Positions 40,941-46,631 of a stretch of 46,631 nucleotides of DNA are shown here, piece after piece. The position numbers and the translations under genes are program-made. The stretch lies in contig JAJZZB010000010.1 in the NCBI GenBank assembly GCA_021797795.1, forward strand, positions 1-46,631, read 5' to 3'. The notes under the pieces were generated by a model that saw only the letters and a list, made by a program, of their open reading frames with translations, had not been told where the DNA came from and ran no database searches. Source of the DNA: Actinomycetes bacterium. GTDB lineage: Bacteria; Actinomycetota; Acidimicrobiia; Acidimicrobiales; Bog-793. Each line of letters starts with the position of its first letter. Position 1 is the first letter of the stretch.

Positions 40941-42588
40941 GGCCGGTGCCGTCCCGCCCGGGAAGGGGTGTGCGCGGCCTCTGAGCGGGGACGGGGGGCG
41001 CCGGCGCCCGGTTCGGTATGAGCAGGACGGCGACGACGGCGCCGGCGGCGACGACGGCGGCGCCGGCCAGGAGCGCGAGGTCGAGCCCGCTCACGAAGGC
41101 CTGCCTCGCCACGGCGGCGAGGGCCGCACCGAGGCGCCCCCCGAGATGGCCGGCGACGGCGAGCGCCGCCCCGAGCGACCCGGTGATGAGGTCGAGGAGC
41201 GGCTTCGGCACGTGATGCGGGGCGAGCACCGGTGCCAGCCGGCTCTGGTAGCGCGTGTTGAGGAGGCTGCCGAGCAGGGCGACTCCGAGTGCCGCTCCGG
41301 TCTGGAGGGCGGCGCTGTTGGTCGCCGCACCCACCCCCGCCTTCTCGAGGGGCAGCGAACCCATCACCGAGTCGGTGCAGGGGGCGAAGGCGAGGCCCGT
41401 GCCGAGACCCATGAGGACGAACCCGGGCAGAACGTCGGCGTAGCTGCCGTGGACGCTCACCCGGCTGGCGAGGAACAACCCGGCGGCGATCATGGTCATC
41501 CCCGTGAAGACCACCGGTTTGGTCCCGACACGGCGTACCGCCACCATCGACAGCGGCGCGGCGACGAGCAGGATGCAGGCGATCGGAGCGATCCGCAGGC
41601 CCGTCTGCAGGGCGCTGTAGCCGAGCGAGAATTGCAGGTACTGGGTGAGGACGAACAGCGAGCCCATGAGGGCGAAGATCACGAGAGCCATCGCCCCCAT
41701 GGAGGCGGAGAAGCGCCGCGAGGAGAAGAAGGAGAGCTCGAGCATCGGATGACTCGAGGCCCGCTCGAACAGCACGAAGCCGGCCAGGACGGCGAGCCCG
41801 GCCGCGATCGCCCCGAGCACGACCGGCGAGGACCACGAGCGTGTCGGCGCCTCGATGACGCCCCAGAGCAGCACGGCCATCCCGGCCGTCGACATGACGG
41901 CGCCGGCCGGGTCGGGCGCCTTGCTCGCCGGGTCCTTGGAGGAGGGGAGGACGGCGGTCCCAAGGACGAGCCCGGCGAGCGCGATCGGGACGTTCACGAG
42001 GAAGACCGAGCCCCACCAGTAGTGGGCGAGCAGCCAGCCGCCGGCGACGGGTCCGATCGCGACGCCGAGGCCAGTCGTCCCCGACCAGATCCCGATCGCC
42101 CGCTCGCGCTCGGCGGGCTCGGGGAAGAGGTTGATGAGGATCGACAGGGTCGAGGGCATGATGGCGGCCCCTCCGACGCCCATGACCGCGCGAGCCGCGA
42201 TGAGCGAGCCGGACGTCGTGCAGAAGGCCGATACCGCCGAGCCGGCGGCGAAGACGGCCAGGCCGCCGAGGAAGACCCGCCTGCGCCCGATCCGGTCGCC
42301 GAGGCTCCCGAGGGTGAGCAGGAAGCCGGCGAAGACGACGACGTAGGAGTCGACGATCCACTGCAGCTCGCTCGTCGAGGCATGCAGGTCCCGCACGATC
42401 GTCGGGAGGGCGACGTTCAAGATCGTGTTGTCGAGGCTCACCACCAGCAGGCTCACGCAGAGCACGGCGAGCCCGATGCCCCGCCAGCGGTGCCGGACGC
42501 CTCGGACGGGCGGGCGGTCCAGGGAACCGTCGCCCGCTCTCCGGGGGGCTGGAGCGGGTCCTCCAGGGGAGCTCACGAGCGCCACCAA
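40852..42588 (-). CDS. MFS exporter, DHA2/EmrB-QacA type
   Basis: A 578-residue membrane transporter with about 14 predicted helices, expected to expel drugs or metabolites with protons. TM1 has VSLLVVSLDNTILNVALPTI (motif D1). LTLGSLGDRIGRRRVFLGG is motif A. The motif C region is GTTGLGVAIGPVAGGWLLAH. The C-terminal 55 residues are a Pro/Arg-rich cytosolic tail (PPPPAGKAGRGSRSS). The start is GTG. It is divergent from the histidine kinase (95 bases apart), so both may share regulation. The 3' end overlaps the CBS gene. Confidence 0.92.
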   Translation of the reverse strand: MVALVSSPGGPAPAPRRAGDGSLDRPPVRGVRHRWRGIGLAVLCVSLLVVSLDNTILNVALPTIVRDLHASTSELQWIVDSYVVVFAGFLLTLGSLGDRIGRRRVFLGGLAVFAAGSAVSAFCTTSGSLIAARAVMGVGGAAIMPSTLSILINLFPEPAERERAIGIWSGTTGLGVAIGPVAGGWLLAHYWWGSVFLVNVPIALAGLVLGTAVLPSSKDPASKAPDPAGAVMSTAGMAVLLWGVIEAPTRSWSSPVVLGAIAAGLAVLAGFVLFERASSHPMLELSFFSSRRFSASMGAMALVIFALMGSLFVLTQYLQFSLGYSALQTGLRIAPIACILLVAAPLSMVAVRRVGTKPVVFTGMTMIAAGLFLASRVSVHGSYADVLPGFVLMGLGTGLAFAPCTDSVMGSLPLEKAGVGAATNSAALQTGAALGVALLGSLLNTRYQSRLAPVLAPHHVPKPLLDLITGSLGAALAVAGHLGGRLGAALAAVARQAFVSGLDLALLAGAAVVAAGAVVAVLLIPNRAPAPPVPAQRPRTPLPGRDGTGLTPPPPAGKAGRGSRSSAPRRGRSRSQPR

Positions 42589-42606
42589 GGCGCTCGAGAC
42601 GTCGTC

Positions 42607-42635
42607 TTGACTGCCCGCAGCGGCGTTCTTAGCCT
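42607..42635 (+). promoter_or_regulatory. Promoter of the histidine kinase gene
   Basis: TTGACT (42607-42612), a 17-base spacer and TAGCCT (42630-42635) fit a vegetative actinobacterial promoter. Transcription would begin near 42642 and leave a leader of about 42 bases that contains the palindrome GTCCTAGGAC. Confidence 0.55.
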
Positions 42636-42663
42636 GTGGTGCGGCCTGTGGGGGGCCGTCATA

Positions 42664-42673
42664 GTCCTAGGAC
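42664..42673. promoter_or_regulatory. GTCCTAGGAC palindrome, copy 1
   Basis: Perfect 10-base palindrome 10 bases before the ATG of the histidine kinase. Its AGGA could serve as ribosome site, or the dyad as an operator in the leader. The same 10 bases occur upstream of the DUF4193 gene at 46098. CTAG is generally scarce in bacterial DNA, so a shared regulator is possible. Confidence 0.5.
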
Positions 42674-42683
42674 GCCTGACACG

Positions 42684-44630
42684 ATGAGACCTGACCTGGC
42701 GGTACCGCCTCCGAGTCCCGCTCCCGGACCGGAGAAGGGCGGCGCCTTCGGGGTTCCCTCCGTGTCCGAAGAGCTGCTCGAGCCGCTGCTCGCCCTCATG
42801 CCGGACGCCGCTCTGGCGGTCGACCGCGAGGGCCTGGTCGTGGCGGCCAACGCCTCGGCGCACGAGCTGTTCGGCTACGACGCGGGACAGCTCGTCGGCC
42901 GGTCCGTCGACGAGGTCGTGCCCGGCCAGCTGCGGGAGCGGCACCGGCACCATCGCAGCTCCTATCTCGACCATCCCCAACGCCGGCCGATGGGCGAGAA
43001 CCTCGACCTGTCGGGGCGGCGGCGAGACGGGAGCGAGATGCCGGTCGACATCAGCCTCGCTCCTGTCGAGGCCTCCGGTGAGCTGCTCGTGCTGGCCGCC
43101 ATCCGGGACCTGAGCGACCGCCACGCCGCCTCGGCCGCCCAGGCGGAACTCGCATCGATCATCCGGTCCTCGCTCGACGCCATCATCTCGATGAACCTGG
43201 AGGGGGAGATCACGACCTGGAACGAGGGTGCGGAGGATCTCTTCGGCTATACAGCCGAGGAGATGCGGGGGCGGCACCTCGCCGTCCTCGTCCCCCCGGA
43301 GTCGCTCGCGGACCTCGATCACCTGCTCCGCCTCGCCCAAGAAGGTGTCTCGCGGGGTGCCGTGGACACGCGATGGTGGAGCCGGGCGGGCAGCGAGATC
43401 GACGTCGCCGTCTCCATCTCGCCGATCTCCGGCCCAGAGCAGCGTCTCGACGGCTACTCGGCGTTCGCCCGCGACATCCGCGACCGCAAGGCGGCCGAGG
43501 ACGAGCTCCGGCGGGCCCTCGAAGACGAGGAGCGGCTCGAGCGCCAGCACGCCGCCATGGCCGAGATCCGCCTGGCACTGCTGTCGGGAAGCTCCCTTGT
43601 CGACGCCCTCTCGCTCGTCTGCGAGCGGGCGTCGGCCATCCTCGAGGCGCCCGCTGCTGCCGTCACCGTGCGGGAGGGCGACGAGCTGGAGGTGGCCGCC
43701 GGCGTCGGTCCGCTGGCGGTCCTCGTCGGGACGACGTTGCCGGCCGGCGGCCTCTTCGTCGACCGGGTCGTCGAGAGCCGCTCGCACCAGCAGGCCGCCC
43801 GCCTGAAGGAGGCGACCTCGACCGTGCTCGAGGGCGTCGCCGCCGACGGCCCGGCGCTCGGCGTCCCCGTCCTCGTCGGGGGCGTCGTGCGGGCGGCGCT
43901 CGTCGTCGTCCGCGACGACAAGGGCGAGGGCTTCGGGCAGGCCGAGGTCGTCGCCGCCGAGGCCCTCGCCGCCCAGGCGGCCCTCGCCTTCGAGCTCGAG
44001 CGGGCGCGGGGGGACCGGGAGCGGATGATGCTGGCGAGGGACCGGGAGCGGATCGCCCGGGACCTGCACGACCATGTGATCCAGGAGCTCTTCGCCACCG
44101 GCATGGCGCTGCAGTCCACCGTCCCCTTTGCCGAGAGCGAGCAGCTGCGCGAGAGGATCTCGGCCGCCATCGACGGCCTCGACGAGACCATCCGCGAGAT
44201 CCGCAACACGATCTACGGGCTGTCGGCCTCCCAGTCCACCGACCACCAGCTGCGCAACAAGCTGCTCGAGCTGGTCGCCTCGGCCGAGGACCAGCTCGGC
44301 TTTGCTCCCTCGGTCCGCTTCGAGGGCCCGATCGACGCCGGGGTGCCGAGCGACGTCGCCGTCCACGTCGTGGCGGTGGTGCGCGAGGCGCTGTCCAACG
44401 CCGCCCGTCACGCGCATGCCGACCAGGTCCAGGTCCAGGTGGCGCTCGACGACGGGAGCGTGCACGTGTCGGTCTCCGACGACGGGATCGGCATCGGGCA
44501 CCCCGAGCGCTCGAGCGGGCTCGCCAACCTCGGCGAGCGGGCGCGCCTGCTCGGAGGCCGATTCGTCGTCTCGCAGGCGCCTGCCGGCGGCACGCGCCTC
44601 GACTGGTCGGCACCGGTCAACCGGCCCTGA
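42684..44630 (+). CDS. PAS-PAS-GAF sensor histidine kinase (DevS/NarL-partner type)
   Basis: A 648-residue cytosolic kinase without membrane helices. PAS1 (about 25-130: LALMPDAALAVDREGLVVAA, ELFGYDAGQLVG), PAS2 (about 150-265: SLDAIISMNLEGEITTWNEG, DLFGYTAEEM) and GAF (about 295-430) are followed by a HisKA_3 box RDRERIARDLHDHVIQELF, with the phosphorylated His near residue 460. The HATPase has EALSNAARHAHADQVQV, VSDDGIGIG and SGLANLGERARLLGG. The layout resembles DevS/DosT-like kinases for NarL-type regulators; the partner is not in the window. ATG 42684 is preferred to 42636 because the promoter start falls after the latter. Confidence 0.9.
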   Translation: MRPDLAVPPPSPAPGPEKGGAFGVPSVSEELLEPLLALMPDAALAVDREGLVVAANASAHELFGYDAGQLVGRSVDEVVPGQLRERHRHHRSSYLDHPQRRPMGENLDLSGRRRDGSEMPVDISLAPVEASGELLVLAAIRDLSDRHAASAAQAELASIIRSSLDAIISMNLEGEITTWNEGAEDLFGYTAEEMRGRHLAVLVPPESLADLDHLLRLAQEGVSRGAVDTRWWSRAGSEIDVAVSISPISGPEQRLDGYSAFARDIRDRKAAEDELRRALEDEERLERQHAAMAEIRLALLSGSSLVDALSLVCERASAILEAPAAAVTVREGDELEVAAGVGPLAVLVGTTLPAGGLFVDRVVESRSHQQAARLKEATSTVLEGVAADGPALGVPVLVGGVVRAALVVVRDDKGEGFGQAEVVAAEALAAQAALAFELERARGDRERMMLARDRERIARDLHDHVIQELFATGMALQSTVPFAESEQLRERISAAIDGLDETIREIRNTIYGLSASQSTDHQLRNKLLELVASAEDQLGFAPSVRFEGPIDAGVPSDVAVHVVAVVREALSNAARHAHADQVQVQVALDDGSVHVSVSDDGIGIGHPERSSGLANLGERARLLGGRFVVSQAPAGGTRLDWSAPVNRP

Positions 44631-44652
44631 TCTCCCGTCGCCAACGGCGAGA

Positions 44653-45261
44653 TCACCGGGTGGTGGCTCCGCCGACGCCGCCGGCGAGCTCGGCGAAGGC
44701 CCGGCGGACCTCCTCGGCGGCGGCGCGGGGCGCCTCGGTGGTCGCCGGGATGGTCTTGAGGCCGGCGGTCCGCCCCGGGCGGCGGGCGTGGTGGAGCGCG
44801 GCGATGAGGCGCTGGTCACCGGTGTAGGCATGCGTCGTCGTCATGAAGCCCCCGTTTGACGCCGAAGGGGTCGTCGAGCATGTTGCCACGAGGCAGTTGA
44901 TCGTGCAGGAGGTCTTCGAGGCGACGCCCGTCGGCGCCCGCGCACCGGGGTGCCTCGCCCCCTGCTCCGAGGCGGCGGCCCATCGCCAGGGCGACGAGGT
45001 CCGCCCCCGGACTGAGCATGCAAGTGGCTTCGCCCCCGGTGTGTCCAGCACGGCGGCGGGAGGGTCTCCGACGCGGAGGGTCGAGCTGTTCGGCCGCGAC
45101 TCGGCCGTGAGGTGGCCGACGGCGGAGTTGCGCGCGGGCAGGCAGGCGAGGCCGGCCGGCCGTGCCGGATCGTCTCGGGCGACGATCGGGCGCAGCTCGC
45201 AGGCTCGCGTGACGGCCGCCCCGGTTCCTCCGAAGCCGCTCGGCTCTCCTCTCGCCGACAT
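44653..45261 (-). pseudogene. Decayed glyceraldehyde-3-phosphate dehydrogenase
   Basis: From the ATG at 45261, which still has GGGAGA upstream, the frame reads GFGGTGAAVTRACE (NAD loop, family form GFGRIGR), PIVARDDPARPAGLACLPARNS, TLRVG, then KTSCTINC (catalytic Cys region, family SCTTNC) and MTTTHAYTGDQRL, a GAPDH hallmark, and IPATTEAPRAA. Between SCTINC and MTTTHAYTG the family sequence is found in another frame (MLDDPFGVKRG), so two compensating shifts exist. Segments of the NAD domain are scrambled and the whole C-terminal half is missing. It cannot be a working enzyme. Confidence 0.75.
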
Positions 45262-45799
45262 GGCTCTCCCTTCGTCCGGCCAGGCCGGCACGCCACCAGC
45301 TTGCGCCGGGTCGGCCCGGCGGCGGTAGGGACGGAAGTCACACCGCCCGCGAGCTCAGGCCGGGCGACGGGCCCGAATGGGTCAAGGTCACGAGGGACCG
45401 ACGTGCCGTCCGGCCATCACTTGGTAGTGGGGCAAGCATCGGGGACGATGCCGGGGAGGCGGTCCCGGTGTCGCTCGTGGCGCGAGACGAGGTCGGTGGG
45501 ATGAGTGACGTTCGCTGCGGCGGTGCCGGCGGCGGTCCCGCCCTTTGACGACCCCGGCACCCATGCGATCCTGTCGATCCCCGGGCAGGAACGGGCTCCG
45601 GCGACCTTCAGTCTCGGCCCGCCGGCGGCTCGGACGGCCCCGGCGCCGTCCCGGCCGAGGAGGCGGCCGGTTTCCTCGACCCCGACCACACCTGGAGCCC
45701 GCTCGGTCTGCCCGGACTCGCCCCGCCGCGCAGGCGAGCCAGATGGACCGCACCATCGGCGGGCAGCGGCGCTCGTCTGGACCACGCCGTATGCCTTCC
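45262..45799. other. Stretch of about 540 bases with no supported gene
   Basis: It lies upstream of the decayed GAPDH gene and leads into the probable decayed kinase domain. Open frames on both strands lack recognisable domains and shift often. It probably contains the old GAPDH promoter and further decayed coding DNA. Confidence 0.45.
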
Positions 45800-46070
45800 G
45801 GCCGTCCTACGGGGCGTGCGACTCGACCACTGGCGCGCTCGCCTCGGCTCGCCACATGGCGGTGTGGCTCTGGGACGCCGACACCGGGGATCGGAGTCGG
45901 CCCGCCGAGCTCGTTTCACCGGGCAGACAGGATCGCGCACCTGGCCGAGCCGGGGGGCGGGGCGCTCGCCGATCCGGTCATCCTCGTCCACGACGAGGCG
46001 GTCGCCGTAGCCGCCACGGTGGCTGTGTTGCCGACCATCATCGGCTCCTTCACTGGCCCGGCTGCCGCTC
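45800..46070 (+). pseudogene. Probable decayed histidine-kinase input region
   Basis: Pieces in changing plus-strand frames line up with the input region of a common actinobacterial kinase type: RLDHWRARLGSP, then HMAVWLWDADTG, RPAELVSPGRQDR, and IAHLAEPGGGALADPVILVHDEAVAVAATVAV. The usual order there is a LGDPSLRLAYW-like strand, a DG-PVELP segment and a LVHDPALLDDPELVEAVAAA helix. No kinase core follows; the DUF4193 gene starts soon after. The match is by eye and loose. Confidence 0.35.
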
Positions 46071-46097
46071 CGTCGTCCTGCTCGGACGTGCCAAAGA

Positions 46098-46107
46098 GTC
46101 CTAGGAC
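46098..46107. promoter_or_regulatory. GTCCTAGGAC palindrome, copy 2
   Basis: The same perfect 10-base palindrome as at 42664, here followed by a second CCTAGG. It is centred about 43 bases before the DUF4193 start codon. TACTTT (46134-46139) sits 6 bases before that ATG and could be the -10 box of a leaderless message, placing the palindrome near the -35 region. Confidence 0.5.
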
Positions 46108-46145
46108 CCTAGGAGGCCGGAAGGCCTCCGCCGTACTTTGACGCC

Positions 46146-46508
46146 ATGACGGTGGATGCGATGCGGGTCGAGGAGGTCATCGAGGCGGTGGCGGAGCTGT
46201 CGGCGGAGGCACCCGCCGAACAGGACGATGACGAGGTGGAGGCCCCCCTCGACGCCATCCTTGCCCGCCAGCTCGAGGCGCCGGTCTTCGACGACGAGGA
46301 GGACGAGCAGCTCTGGGGAGACCCCGACTCCGAGCGTGAATGGCAGTTCCCGGTGTTGGTGGCGAGGGCGCGGCCCGACGAGTTCGTCTGCGAGGGGTGC
46401 CACCTCATCAAGCGCCGTAGCCAGCTCGAGACGGTGGCGAACCTCTGTCACGACTGCGTCGTCACCGGCCCACCGGCCACGGTGGCGCTCGGACTGACCG
46501 GTGCCTGA
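46146..46508 (+). CDS. DUF4193 zinc-ribbon-like protein
   Basis: A 120-residue acidic protein of the DUF4193 group found in actinobacteria. Residues 1-60 are an acidic tail (EQDDDEVEAPLDAILARQLE, DDEEDEQLWGD). The C-terminal part carries two Cys pairs, FVCEGCHLIKRRSQL and NLCHDC, fitting a zinc ribbon. The function of the family is not known. A likely -10 TACTTT and the palindrome GTCCTAGGAC precede the ATG. No gene follows in the last 123 bases of the window. Confidence 0.85.
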   Translation: MTVDAMRVEEVIEAVAELSAEAPAEQDDDEVEAPLDAILARQLEAPVFDDEEDEQLWGDPDSEREWQFPVLVARARPDEFVCEGCHLIKRRSQLETVANLCHDCVVTGPPATVALGLTGA

Positions 46509-46631
46509 CGGCCACGAGCGATCGGGCGACCGGCCCCCGCGAACCGTCGACAAGGCGTCCCGCCCGAGGAGCGACCCGAGCTCACACCGCCCGGCCGTCT
46601 TCTCGTCCTTCGAGCGCCATCCCCTCCGCCT

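Noticed and set aside
1-46631. CRISPR arrays, phage genes or known anti-phage systems
   Set aside because: No regularly spaced direct repeats, Cas proteins, phage structural genes or recognised defence operons were seen. The reverse transcriptase at 28-1371 has maturase domain X and sits in a group II intron, so it is not a DRT or retron enzyme.

Overview
The window is high-GC DNA from an actinobacterium. The pointers are an F420-dependent LLM-class oxidoreductase beside a PPOX-family flavin protein, three WS/DGAT acyltransferases, a proline-rich membrane-anchored HtrA protease, an MmyB-type regulator fragment, DUF1918 and DUF4193 proteins, a DevS-like histidine kinase, and several starts that look leaderless (a -10 hexamer about 7 bases before the start codon). 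An Acidimicrobiia-like host would fit, but this is inference; no rRNA or tRNA gene is present to settle it.

Region 1 (1-7.1 kb) is a mobile, less GC-rich zone. It holds the 3' part of a group II intron with its reverse transcriptase/maturase, an RHH-PIN toxin-antitoxin pair, an SDR, a truncated MmyB-type regulator cut by an IS3-like element whose terminal repeats can be read, and a Phd-PIN pair. About 140 bases of degenerate repeat follow each PIN gene. Region 2 (7.1-9.8 kb) is a small stress-type cluster: DUF2267, a phosphoribosyltransferase/dienelactone-hydrolase fusion and a TraR/DksA zinc-finger protein, closed by a strong hairpin shared with the convergent htrA gene. Region 3 (9.8-19.5 kb) is mostly housekeeping: htrA, an LLM oxidoreductase, a PPOX protein, an SGNH lipoprotein, an AcuI/YhdH-type reductase, a patatin, an MBL hydrolase, oligoribonuclease, dUTPase and a WS/DGAT.

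Region 4 (19.5-28.6 kb) is the most interesting part. A Rieske oxygenase, an acyl-CoA dehydrogenase, a cupin, an NDP-forming acyl-CoA ligase, a PYROXD2/phytoene-desaturase-like FAD enzyme, a class III aminotransferase and a TetR regulator lie in five transcription units. Four of their promoter regions carry the same dyad, TGACTG-N6-CAGT, at or overlapping the -10 element. This reads as a self-contained TetR-controlled catabolic regulon whose substrate cannot be named from sequence.

Region 5 (28.6-35.9 kb) has a lipoprotein, a zinc-type alcohol dehydrogenase pseudogene whose middle segment is inverted, a translationally coupled operon of two WS/DGAT proteins and an acyl-CoA synthetase, and a 1.2-kb stretch without an intact gene. 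Region 6 (35.9-46.6 kb) has a GAF/SpoIIE phosphatase, an inositol-monophosphatase-family enzyme, two small conserved genes (one DUF1918) facing away from a shared promoter, an L,D-transpeptidase, a CBS protein, a DHA2-type MFS exporter, a PAS-PAS-GAF histidine kinase, a decayed GAPDH gene, a probable decayed histidine-kinase input domain, and a DUF4193 protein at the end.
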